A DNA stretch of 64,000 nt from Rugamonas brunnea. GTDB lineage: Bacteria; Pseudomonadota; Gammaproteobacteria; Burkholderiales; Burkholderiaceae_D. Position numbers and translations under genes: made by a program. This document shows positions 26,837 through 35,230 of the stretch, piece by piece. The notes under the pieces were generated by a model, which worked only from the letters and a program-made list of their open reading frames with translations, did no database searches and was not told the DNA's origin. The stretch's first letter is position 1. Each line of letters opens with the position of its first letter. The stretch is from the NCBI RefSeq assembly GCF_014042345.1, contig NZ_JACEZT010000007.1, positions 186,001 to 250,000 on the forward strand. The letters are read 5' to 3'.

Positions 26837-28339
26837 ATGCACCACCGCCCGTTCATCGCCCCCATGTTGTTCGACGATCCGGAGGCCGCCTGGGAGCAGG
26901 TCAAGACCATCTACGATGGCAGCATCGCCCACCTGCGCGAGGCCATGCGGCGCTTCGTGGCCGGCGAGGATGTGGGCGAGCGGGTGCGCGCCTGCTACCC
27001 GTTCGTGCGCGTGCACACGGACACGGTGGCGCGCGCCGATTCGCGCCTGTCGTTCGGCTTTGTGGCCGGCCCCGGCACCTACGAGACCACGCTGACCCGG
27101 CCCGACCTGTATGCGCGCTACTACCAGCAGCAATTCCGGCTGCTGCTGAAGAACCACGGCAGTCGCCAGGCCGTGCACCTGCAGGTGGGCATCAGCACCC
27201 AGCCCATCCCCATCCATTTTTCGTTCGCCGAACATGAACACATCGAGGGCAGCCTGAGCGCCGAGCGGCGCCTGCTGATGCGCGACGTGTTCGACTTGCC
27301 GGACCTGGGCGCGATGGACGATGGCATCGCCAACGGCACTCACGAGACGCCGCCCGGCAAACCGGAACCGCTGGCGCTGTTTACGGCGCCGCGCGTGGAC
27401 TATTCCCTGCAGCGGCTGCGCCACTACACGGGCACTTCGCCCGAGCACTTCCAGAAGTTTGTCCTGTTCACCAACTACCAGTTCTACATCGACGAATTCG
27501 TCAAGCTGGGACTGTCGCTGATGAGCGAACCGCTCAAGGACGGCCAGGACGACTACATCGCCTTCATCGAGCCGGGCAACCTGGTCACGCGCCGGGCCGG
27601 CACGGCCGCCGAGCCGGGCGACGCGCTGGGCGCGCCATTGCCACGGCTGCCGCAGATGCCCGGCTACCACCTGATCCGGGCCGACGGCAGCGGCATCAGC
27701 ATGGTCAACATCGGCGTGGGGCCGGCCAACGCCAAGACCATCACCGACCACGTGGCCGTGCTGCGGCCGCACGCGTGGCTGATGCTGGGCCACTGCGCCG
27801 GCCTGCGCAACACCCAGCAGCTGGGCGACTACGTGCTGGCCCACGGCTACGTGCGCGAGGACCATGTGCTCGACGAGGACTTGCCGCTGTGGGTGCCGAT
27901 CCCGCCGCTGGCCGAGGTGCAGGTGGCGATCGAGGCCGCCGTGGCCGAGGTCACGCAGTTGACGGGCCATGACCTCAAGCGCGTGATGCGCACCGGGACC
28001 GTGGCCAGCACCGACAACCGCAACTGGGAGCTGCTGCCGCAGCGCACGCCCGAGCGCCGCTTCAGCCAGAGCCGCGCCGTGGCGCTGGACATGGAGAGCG
28101 CCACCATCGCCGCCAACGGCTTCCGCTTCCGCGTCCCGTACGGCACCCTGCTGTGCGTGAGCGACAAGCCGATGCACGGCGAGATCAAGCTGCCCGGCAT
28201 GGCCAACCACTTCTACCGCGAGCGGGTCGACCAGCACCTGCGCATCGGCATCCGCGCCATGGAGATGCTGCGCGCGCTGGGCGTGGACAAGTTGCACAGC
28301 CGCAAACTGCGCAGTTTCACGGAGGTGGCGTTCCAATAA
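26837..28339 (+). CDS. amn: AMP nucleosidase
   Basis: The enzyme hydrolyses AMP to adenine and ribose 5-phosphate in purine salvage and adenylate balance. The product is 500 residues, near the family norm of ~485. It has the N-terminal AMN domain (for example GFVAGPGTYETTLTRPDLYARYY) and the C-terminal nucleoside-phosphorylase fold with MVNIGVGPANAKTI, GHCAGLR and the ALDMESATIAANGF segment that holds the catalytic acid region. ATG 26837 was chosen over an earlier GTG because it follows AAGGAACC and matches the family start. Confidence 0.94.
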   Translation: MHHRPFIAPMLFDDPEAAWEQVKTIYDGSIAHLREAMRRFVAGEDVGERVRACYPFVRVHTDTVARADSRLSFGFVAGPGTYETTLTRPDLYARYYQQQFRLLLKNHGSRQAVHLQVGISTQPIPIHFSFAEHEHIEGSLSAERRLLMRDVFDLPDLGAMDDGIANGTHETPPGKPEPLALFTAPRVDYSLQRLRHYTGTSPEHFQKFVLFTNYQFYIDEFVKLGLSLMSEPLKDGQDDYIAFIEPGNLVTRRAGTAAEPGDALGAPLPRLPQMPGYHLIRADGSGISMVNIGVGPANAKTITDHVAVLRPHAWLMLGHCAGLRNTQQLGDYVLAHGYVREDHVLDEDLPLWVPIPPLAEVQVAIEAAVAEVTQLTGHDLKRVMRTGTVASTDNRNWELLPQRTPERRFSQSRAVALDMESATIAANGFRFRVPYGTLLCVSDKPMHGEIKLPGMANHFYRERVDQHLRIGIRAMEMLRALGVDKLHSRKLRSFTEVAFQ

Positions 28340-28432
28340 ATTGGCCTGCTACGCGCTATGCCGGCGCCTTGATTTCTGGCACACTTCCCCGCTGGCTGCC
28401 GCCGGTGCCAGCCGCAAACGAGAGGGAAGCGC

Positions 28433-30841
28433 ATGCAGAAAAGCAGAACGAGGGTGTGGACGGGCCGCGTGGCGCTGGGCGCGGCGGGGCTGGTGGCGGC
28501 GAGCGCGCTGGGCGGCTGGCTGTTCCTGCGCGCCAGCATGGCGCAGCTGGACGGCGAACTGCATGCGCCGGCCCTGCACGCCCAGGTCAGCGTGGCGCGC
28601 GACGCGCACGGCGTGCCGCTCATCAGTGGCGCGGACCGGCTCGACGTGGCCTACGCGACCGGCTTCGTGCACGCCCAGGACCGCTACTTCCAGATGGATT
28701 TGCTGCGCCGGGTGGCGGCCGGTGAATTGTCCGAACTGTTCGGCGCCCGCGCGCTGGGCGTGGACCGCGCCCACCGCCTGCACCGCTTCCGCGCGCGCGC
28801 CACGCTGGCGCTGCAGGGCATGCCGGACGACCAGCGCGCGCTGCTGGAGCGCTACGTGGGCGGCGTCAACGCCGGCTTGCAGGCGCTGCGCGCGCGGCCG
28901 TTCGAATACGCGCTGATCGGCATGGCGCCCCGTCCCTGGACGCCCGAGGATACGCTGCTGGTGATCTGGGCCATGTACTTCGACCTGCAAGGCGGCCAGG
29001 AGCCGCGCGAGCTGGCACGCGGCTGGTTGCTGGAGCACACGGACGCGGCGCAGCGCGCCTTCCTGGCGCCGGCCGCCACCGCATGGGACGCGCCGCTGGA
29101 CGCCGACCAACTGCCGCTGGCCGACGCGCCCATCCCGGCCGCGCCGCCCGCGTGGTGGGGCAAGCCGCGCGCGCAGGGCGCACCGCAGACGGCGTCCGTC
29201 GCCTTCCTCGATATGGTGGGCAGTAACAACTGGGCCGTGGCGGGCAGCCGCAGCGCCGACGGCGGCGCCATCGTGTCCGACGATATGCACCTGGGCATAC
29301 AACTGCCCAACACCTGGTATCGCGCCGCGCTGCAATTTCCGGACGCCGGCGGCGGCCAGCGCCGCGTGGTGGGCGTGACCCTGCCCGGTACGCCGGCCGT
29401 GGTGGTGGGCAGCAATGGCCACGTGGCCTGGGGCTTTACCAACAGTTATGGCGATTACCTGGACCTGGTGGCGCTCGACACCGATAGCGGCCACCCCGGC
29501 CAGGTGCGCACCCAGGCCGGCTGGGAAACCCCGGCCGTGCATGAAGAAACCATCCTCGTCAAAGGTGCGCCGGCCGACAAGCTGCTGGTGCGCGAAACGT
29601 CGCTGGGGCCGATCCGCGAAGTGGCGGGGCGCCAGTACGCCGTGCACTGGACCGCCCACACGGCGGCCGCCATCAACTTCAACGCCATGCAGCTGGAAGC
29701 GGCCAACTCGGTCGAGCAGGCCCTGCTGATCGCGCCCACGCTGGGCATCCCGGCCCAGAATTTCGTGGCCGGCGACGACCGCGGCAACATCGGCTGGACC
29801 ATCGCCGGCCCGCTGCCGCGCCGCGCCGCCACCGGCGAGGCGGCCACCTATCCGCTGGCGGCCGGGGATGCGACCGGTGTCTGGCAAGGCTGGCTGGCGC
29901 CGGCCGACTATCCGCGCGTGTTCAATCCTGCCGGCGGCCAGCTGGCCACGGCCAACAGCCGCCAGCTGGCCGGCGCTGGTGCGGAGCTGATCGGCGACGG
30001 CGGCTTCGACCTCGGCGCGCGCACGCGCCAGGTGCGCGACGACCTGCGCGCGCTGGGCGCGAAAACGAACGTGCCGCAAGTGTATGCGGTGGGTCTGGAC
30101 GACCGCGCCGTGTTCATTGAAGGCTGGCGCGATCGCGCCATCAAGGCGCTGCTGGCCGATAACGGCAAGGCCGTGGCCGGCCATGCGCAGCGCGCCGAAG
30201 CGCTGCGGCTGTTGAGGGACAACTGGAGCGGCCATGCCAGCGTCGATTCAGCCGGCTACCGCATCGCGCGCGGCTACATGCACGCGCTGTATGACATCGT
30301 GTTCGAGCATGCCAACGACGAACTGGCCAAGCTTGATCCCAAATCGAACATGGCCGCCGTCACGCAGCGCTGGCCGGTGGCGCTGGCGCGGTTGCTCGAT
30401 GCGCAGCCGGCCGCATGGCTGCCGGCGCCATACGCCAGCTGGCAGGACGTGCAACTGGCCGCCATCGACCGCGTGACGGCCGACCTGACCAGGGACGGCC
30501 AGCCGCTGGCGGCGGCCACCTGGGGCCAGCGCAACACGGCCGCCAGCGCCCATCCGTTCGCCAGCGCCGTGCCGCTGCTGGGCCGCTGGCTCAAGGTGCC
30601 GCCCGAGATGCTGCCCGGCGACAGCAACATGCCGCGCGTGGCGGGACCGACGTTCGGCCAGTCCGAGCGGCTGACGGTCACGCCGGGCAAGGAGGAGCAG
30701 GGCATCTTCAACATGCCCGGCGGGCAGAGCGGCCATCCGCTGTCGCCGTACTTCCTCGACGGCCGGGAAGACTGGGTGGCGGGCCGCCAGACCCCGCTGC
30801 TGCCCGGCCCCGCCGCGCACACGCTGACCTTCGTGCGCTGA
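28433..30841 (+). CDS. Penicillin acylase (S45) family Ntn-hydrolase
   Basis: This is an 802-residue precursor. An N-terminal membrane anchor or signal (~10-33) points to the periplasm. The alpha-chain region includes AYATGFVHAQDRYFQMDLLRR. The autoproteolytic site is MVGSNNWAVAG, giving a beta-chain N-terminal Ser near residue 264 with the conserved following Asn. Family members cleave amide bonds of beta-lactams or acyl-homoserine lactones (PvdQ/AHL acylase type). Which of these applies here is not clear. The ribosome site GAGAGGGA precedes the ATG. No quorum-sensing gene is nearby. Confidence 0.9.
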   Translation: MQKSRTRVWTGRVALGAAGLVAASALGGWLFLRASMAQLDGELHAPALHAQVSVARDAHGVPLISGADRLDVAYATGFVHAQDRYFQMDLLRRVAAGELSELFGARALGVDRAHRLHRFRARATLALQGMPDDQRALLERYVGGVNAGLQALRARPFEYALIGMAPRPWTPEDTLLVIWAMYFDLQGGQEPRELARGWLLEHTDAAQRAFLAPAATAWDAPLDADQLPLADAPIPAAPPAWWGKPRAQGAPQTASVAFLDMVGSNNWAVAGSRSADGGAIVSDDMHLGIQLPNTWYRAALQFPDAGGGQRRVVGVTLPGTPAVVVGSNGHVAWGFTNSYGDYLDLVALDTDSGHPGQVRTQAGWETPAVHEETILVKGAPADKLLVRETSLGPIREVAGRQYAVHWTAHTAAAINFNAMQLEAANSVEQALLIAPTLGIPAQNFVAGDDRGNIGWTIAGPLPRRAATGEAATYPLAAGDATGVWQGWLAPADYPRVFNPAGGQLATANSRQLAGAGAELIGDGGFDLGARTRQVRDDLRALGAKTNVPQVYAVGLDDRAVFIEGWRDRAIKALLADNGKAVAGHAQRAEALRLLRDNWSGHASVDSAGYRIARGYMHALYDIVFEHANDELAKLDPKSNMAAVTQRWPVALARLLDAQPAAWLPAPYASWQDVQLAAIDRVTADLTRDGQPLAAATWGQRNTAASAHPFASAVPLLGRWLKVPPEMLPGDSNMPRVAGPTFGQSERLTVTPGKEEQGIFNMPGGQSGHPLSPYFLDGREDWVAGRQTPLLPGPAAHTLTFVR

Positions 30842-30857
30842 CGGGGCGGTATCGCGA

Positions 30858-32102
30858 TCAGGCGGCGGCCGGGCGCGCTGCGGCGGTGGCCGTGTCCAGG
30901 GCCGGCTCGGCGCGCGGCAAGGGACCGTTGATGCCGAACAGGGGCCGCAGCAACGCAAAGCGGCGCGCCACTTCGAACGCGGCGAAGCTGATGGTCAGGG
31001 TCAGTACAATCAGCACGGCCGCTTCCAGACCGGGCGCGAGCTGGGCTGGCTTGAGCAGGTGGGCCATGCACACGATCAGCGTCTGGTGCACGATATAGAC
31101 CGGGAACACGGCTTGCGTCAGGTAGCGCCGCGCCGGGCCGTCCGCGCGCAGGTGGCGGTGGGCGAAGCCGCAGGCGGCGACGATGGCGCTCCATTGGCAC
31201 AGCGCATACACCACCAGCAGCGGTGCGCCGGCGTAGGCGAACGCCTCGGTGAAGATGTGGTCCCGCACGGCGCCCGGTTGGGCGTGGAAAATCTCGCCCA
31301 TGCACCAACATGTGAGGGCCAGGCCCAGCGCCGCCCAGCGCGCGCGCTCGGTGCGGGCCCAGAAGCCGGGACGCCACGCCATCAGGGCACCCAGCAGGAA
31401 CAGCGAGAAGTTGTTCGCATGTTCGAACCAATCGTCGATCAGGGCGTGGGTGGTGGGGAAGCGCATGGCCAGCACGATGCGGTACAGGGCCAGCACGGCG
31501 ACCGGCAGCGCGATCAGCTTCCAGCCCGTCAGCAACTGCTCCAGCCGCGCGCCCCAGCGCGCCATGGCGCCGCCGGCCAGCGCGGCGATGGCCGCCAGCG
31601 CGACTGTGTACACCCACAGGTAGCAGACGAACCACAGGTGGTTCCAGGTCGGCAGGATCAGGCAGCCGTCCTGGCAGAAGCCGTGGTAGCCGCTCGCATA
31701 CAGGCGCAGGAAGTCGCCATAGCTGCCCGCGTAGTGCAGCTTTTCCACCACCTCGAAATAAGATTGTGGCGGCACGATCACGGCCATGCCGAACAGCAGC
31801 GGCACCAGCAGCCGCACGCTGCGCTGGCGCAGGAAGGCAGCCACGCCCGTCTTGTTCAGGATGAAGGTGGAAGCGACGCCGGAGATCAGGAACAGCAGGC
31901 TCAGTCGCCACGGCGACGACAGGCGCATCAGCGGTTCGATGGCGTCGCTGGCGTAGGGACTCTTCACGTGCCAGCCCCACGTCACGTAATACATCCCCGT
32001 GTGGAAGAGGATCAGCAGCAGGAAGGCGCAGATGCGCAGCCAGTCGAGAAAGTGCAGGCGCGGGGGCGTGGCGCGGCTGGCGGGGGAGAATGCGGTGGAC
32101 AT
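30858..32102 (-). CDS. Acyltransferase 3 family membrane protein
   Basis: This 414-residue protein has about ten membrane helices. RLHFLDWLRICAFLLLILFH at the N-terminus and the WHLWF-like NHLWFVCYLWVY segment are characteristic of acyltransferase 3/OpgC-like proteins, which move acetyl or succinyl groups onto glycans, glucans or peptidoglycan outside the inner membrane. ATG 32102 begins the family N-terminus; an open frame upstream of it overlaps the LytTR gene and is not coding. It converges on the penicillin-acylase-like gene with a 16-bp gap. Confidence 0.88.
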   Translation of the reverse strand: MSTAFSPASRATPPRLHFLDWLRICAFLLLILFHTGMYYVTWGWHVKSPYASDAIEPLMRLSSPWRLSLLFLISGVASTFILNKTGVAAFLRQRSVRLLVPLLFGMAVIVPPQSYFEVVEKLHYAGSYGDFLRLYASGYHGFCQDGCLILPTWNHLWFVCYLWVYTVALAAIAALAGGAMARWGARLEQLLTGWKLIALPVAVLALYRIVLAMRFPTTHALIDDWFEHANNFSLFLLGALMAWRPGFWARTERARWAALGLALTCWCMGEIFHAQPGAVRDHIFTEAFAYAGAPLLVVYALCQWSAIVAACGFAHRHLRADGPARRYLTQAVFPVYIVHQTLIVCMAHLLKPAQLAPGLEAAVLIVLTLTISFAAFEVARRFALLRPLFGINGPLPRAEPALDTATAAARPAAA

Positions 32103-32221
32103 CGTCTTGGCTCCGTTATTGAATAAATAATGAAACCACTGTAATGCGGGCAGCGGCGGCGGCGCCACCGTTTTGGGGCGAGGCGGGGCGTGGCCGGGGC
32201 GAACCGGATGGCGGCGCGCGC

Positions 32222-32968
32222 TCAGCGCTGCTGCGGGCCGCCGCGCAGGGCGTCCAGCACGCCGGCCCGGTACTGGCGGCTGCACGGCACGCGGGCGCCG
32301 CCGCGCAGCAGCAGCTCGCCGTCGCCTTTGTCGAGTGGCAGCAGCGCTTCCACCCATGCCAGCTGGACGGCGGCGCGCCGGTGGCAGCGCACGAATGGTT
32401 CGCCCAACTGCAGCAGCAGGCCGGCCAGGGTTTGCCGCATCAGCGGCTGGCCTGCGGCCGTGTGCAGCACGACGTAGTTGTCCGCCGTTTCCAGCCACTG
32501 GATCTGCTCCACCGGCACGATGCGGGTGGCGCCGCGTTCTGCGATCAGCAACTGGCGCACTGGCTGGGTGGCCAGCACCGGCGCCGTCGCCGTGGCCACC
32601 GGCGCCGGCTGCTGCGCCAGGCGCGCCCGCACGCGCGCGAGCGCGCGGCGCAAACGCGCGTGGTCGAACGGCTTGAGCAGGTAATCGATGGCATTGGCGT
32701 CGAAGGCGGCGATCGCATGTTGATCATAGGCGGTCACAAACACCACCAGCGGCGCCGGCGCGGGCAAGGAGGCCGCCAGTTCCAGGCCGCTCACTTCGGG
32801 CATCTGGATATCGAGTAGTAGCACGTCGGGCTGCTCGCGCGCGATCAGTTCCAGGGCCTCCACGCCGTCGCGCGCCTCCGTCACGCTGGCCACGTCCGCT
32901 TCCTGCGTCAGCAGGCGGCGCAATCGCTCCCGGGCGGGACGCTCGTCGTCGACGATCATCACGCGCAT
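32222..32968 (-). CDS. LytTR-family DNA-binding response regulator
   Basis: The 248-residue regulator has a receiver domain (1-~120: DD at 7-8, phospho-acceptor Asp53 in LLLDIQMPE, Lys in YLLKPF) and a C-terminal LytTR DNA-binding domain (~140-240, with IQWLETADNYVVLHT and FVRCHRRAAVQLAWV). It pairs with the overlapping histidine kinase upstream (10-bp overlap). Targets are unknown; the adjacent acyltransferase is one candidate. Confidence 0.92.
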   Translation of the reverse strand: MRVMIVDDERPARERLRRLLTQEADVASVTEARDGVEALELIAREQPDVLLLDIQMPEVSGLELAASLPAPAPLVVFVTAYDQHAIAAFDANAIDYLLKPFDHARLRRALARVRARLAQQPAPVATATAPVLATQPVRQLLIAERGATRIVPVEQIQWLETADNYVVLHTAAGQPLMRQTLAGLLLQLGEPFVRCHRRAAVQLAWVEALLPLDKGDGELLLRGGARVPCSRQYRAGVLDALRGGPQQR

Positions 32969-34020
32969 GGCAACCGCAGCTCCGTGCGCACGCCCGCCGG
33001 CGACAATTGTTGCAGTTCGACGGTGGCCGAAGGGCCGTGCATGGCGGCCAGCCGCTGCCGCAAATTGCGCATGCCGACCCCGTGGCCGGCCGTGGCGCGA
33101 GCCGTGTCGAGGCGGCCGGCGTCATCTTCGAGCCGCAGCACGAGCGCATCGCCGACGCGGCGCGCCGAGATGGAAATGGCGGTGGGCTGGCGGCGTCGCT
33201 CCACCGTGTGCTTGAAGATGTTCTCCAGCAGCGGCTGCATGCTCATCACGGGCACCTGGCAGGGCAACGCCGCGTCCTCAATGTGCCACGTGAAATGGAC
33301 CCGTTCCGCAAAGCGTTCGCCCATCAGGTGGGCGTAGGCGCGCAGCAGGCGCAGTTCCGTCTCCAACGGTGCCTGATGTTGTGCGCTCATGTCGAGCGTG
33401 GCGCGCAGCACTTCGGCCAGCTTGAGCAGGCTGGCGTCGGCCCGCTCCACGTCCGCGTGCATCAGACTGGAGATGGTGTTGAGGGCGTTGAACAGGAAAT
33501 GCGGCTGCATCTGCTGGGTCAACTGCTGCAACTGGGCCTGGCGCAGCAGCGCGTTGGCCTGCTCGGCGCGCAGTTTTTCCTGCTGCAGCGCGTGGTAGGA
33601 CAGCATGCCGAACAGGATCACGACGTAGGCGCCGAAGAACACCGTCATCCGCACGTCCTCGTACAGGAACGTTTCGAGCCACGGTTCGTGATGGTAGCGC
33701 TGGCCGAGCAGCGCGTACACGCCGTGGCGCATGGCGAAGGTGATGGGGACGAACGCGATCCAGTACATGGGAAGCCACAGCAACTGGTGCGCGAACCACT
33801 GGCGCGGCGTGCCCAGCAGCTTGTCGTGGCGCCGGCTGTAGCGGCGCTGTATCCATGGCAGCAGGGTGCCGGTGATGGCGGAGGAGACTGACCACAGCAC
33901 CGGCTTCCACAGTTCCCGGCCGCCCTCGCGCAGGTAGCCCTGCACCTCGTTGGTGATCATCAGCAGCCAGAACAACAGCCAGGCGGCGGCGATCAGGTCG
34001 TTGGTGCGGGCGGAGCGCAT
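32959..34020 (-). CDS. LytS-type sensor histidine kinase
   Basis: The 353-residue kinase has about four membrane helices (~8-28, 40-58, 77-100, 125-143), a short coiled coil and a HisKA-like (His_kinase family) domain with His174 in QMQPHFLFNALNTISSL. The N box is LLENIFKHTVE and a G box is in GHGVGMRNLRQRL. No periplasmic sensor domain is present, so the signal is probably in or at the membrane. It is translated together with the LytTR regulator that follows. Confidence 0.92.
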   Translation of the reverse strand: MRSARTNDLIAAAWLLFWLLMITNEVQGYLREGGRELWKPVLWSVSSAITGTLLPWIQRRYSRRHDKLLGTPRQWFAHQLLWLPMYWIAFVPITFAMRHGVYALLGQRYHHEPWLETFLYEDVRMTVFFGAYVVILFGMLSYHALQQEKLRAEQANALLRQAQLQQLTQQMQPHFLFNALNTISSLMHADVERADASLLKLAEVLRATLDMSAQHQAPLETELRLLRAYAHLMGERFAERVHFTWHIEDAALPCQVPVMSMQPLLENIFKHTVERRRQPTAISISARRVGDALVLRLEDDAGRLDTARATAGHGVGMRNLRQRLAAMHGPSATVELQQLSPAGVRTELRLPCA

Positions 34021-34042
34021 GGGCGCGGCAGCCGGTCAGGAT

Positions 34043-34798
34043 TTACTTTTTGACGAAGCGGATGGCGAATTTGTCATCCGGCTTGCCGTCCATTTTGAAG
34101 AACGGCTGCTCGCGCGGGTCGGACGGCACGCGCAGGTAGTCGCTGGTGGCTTCGACGGTGAAGCCAGCCTTGGTCACCTCGTCCACCAGCGTCGCCTCGT
34201 CGATGCGGTGCAGGGTGTTGGTGGCACTGAGGCCGCTGCCGGCCTTGGCCGCGTTGTCGATCACGATGAAGTGGCCGCCCGGTTTAAGCGCATCGTAAAT
34301 GTGCTTGTTCATGGCCGCGCGGTCGGTGGGCAGGTTGACGATGTCATGGTAGTTCATGATCAGGGTGACCAGGTCCAGCGGCGGCGCGCCGGCCGGCACG
34401 GGGTTGTCGAAGCTTTGCAGCACCGGGTGCAGGTTCGCCTGCGGATGCTCGGCCAGCCGTTTCTCCATGCCCGGATTGGCCTTCTGGCCTTGCGCCCACA
34501 CTTCGCCCGAGCTGCCCACGGCCAGTGCCAGCAGCTGCGAGGTGGAACCGCCGCCGGCGGCCACGTCCAGCACCTTCATGCCGGGCTGTACGCCGGCAAA
34601 GGCGAGGAACACGGCCGGCTTGCGCTTGGCGTCGCCCTTGACGTCGTCGGCCGTGCGCAGCGGGCTGGCGATGATGGACGCGTACTGGGGCGCGGCGGCC
34701 GGATCGGCCAGCGCGGTGGCGGGAGCGAGCAGGGCGGCCAGGCTCAGGGCGAGCGCGGCTTGGGTCAGGCGTTGCGTGAAGCGTGGATGCTGGTTCAT
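34043..34798 (-). CDS. Exported class I SAM-dependent methyltransferase-like protein
   Basis: The 251-residue protein has an apparent signal peptide (MNQHPRFTQRL, hydrophobic core, ATALADPAAA near 31) ahead of a Rossmann methyltransferase fold. Motif I is VLDVAAGGGSTSQLLA, followed by DLVTLIMNYHDI and HFIVIDNAAKAG. A family of predicted methyltransferases (COG4798) shows the same puzzling signal peptide. SAM is not known to be available in the periplasm, so substrate and true location are open. The gene is 22 bp from the kinase and has its own AT-rich upstream region. Confidence 0.8.
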   Translation of the reverse strand: MNQHPRFTQRLTQAALALSLAALLAPATALADPAAAPQYASIIASPLRTADDVKGDAKRKPAVFLAFAGVQPGMKVLDVAAGGGSTSQLLALAVGSSGEVWAQGQKANPGMEKRLAEHPQANLHPVLQSFDNPVPAGAPPLDLVTLIMNYHDIVNLPTDRAAMNKHIYDALKPGGHFIVIDNAAKAGSGLSATNTLHRIDEATLVDEVTKAGFTVEATSDYLRVPSDPREQPFFKMDGKPDDKFAIRFVKK

Positions 34799-34937
34799 GT
34801 GGACGTCCCCTTCAGGTTAGGTTGAGTGGCGCGGCACATGGCGGCGCCGAGCAATAACATACCTGAAAAGCAAGCGCTGTTGTTAAGTTAATCTTAATCG
34901 AACGCTAAAACAACGGGGCGTCATGGCGCCATCGACG

Positions 34938-35168
34938 TCAGTTGATGCGCTTGAGCCGCTGGCCGTGGATGCCCCACTGGCAGGCTTCGCCGTCGACGGT
35001 GCCGCACAGGGCCCAGCCGGTGCCGATCTTTTGTACGGTGATCTCCGTTTCCAGTTCCTTCGCCAGTTTTTCGGCCCAGCCCTTGGCGGCGCCCTGGCCC
35101 TTGAATAATTCCTTGTCCTCGAAAATGACGGTGGCGTCGAACACGGGGGCGGCGAAGATGGTCATCAT
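34938..35168 (-). CDS. Small conserved-looking protein, function unknown
   Basis: This 76-residue protein starts MMTIFAAPVFDATVIFEDKELF and ends with a basic KRIN. It is acidic-basic mixed, has two Cys (WALCG and EACQWG) and no signal or membrane segment. The predicted fold is strand-rich with one helix (KGWAEKLAKELETE). An open frame continues upstream but has no coding character, and ATG 35168 or 35165 is the sensible start. It lies between the methyltransferase and the CPA1 antiporter, all leftward. Confidence 0.6.
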   Translation of the reverse strand: MMTIFAAPVFDATVIFEDKELFKGQGAAKGWAEKLAKELETEITVQKIGTGWALCGTVDGEACQWGIHGQRLKRIN

Positions 35169-35230
35169 GATGGCGTTCTTGGTATCGGTCTGAAAACGTG
35201 GATTGTAGCGCGATGCGCATGTGCCGGTGG

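Noticed and set aside
26729..28336. A 535-codon - strand frame
   Set aside because: It is antisense to amn and has His/Gln/Ala-biased composition with no domain.
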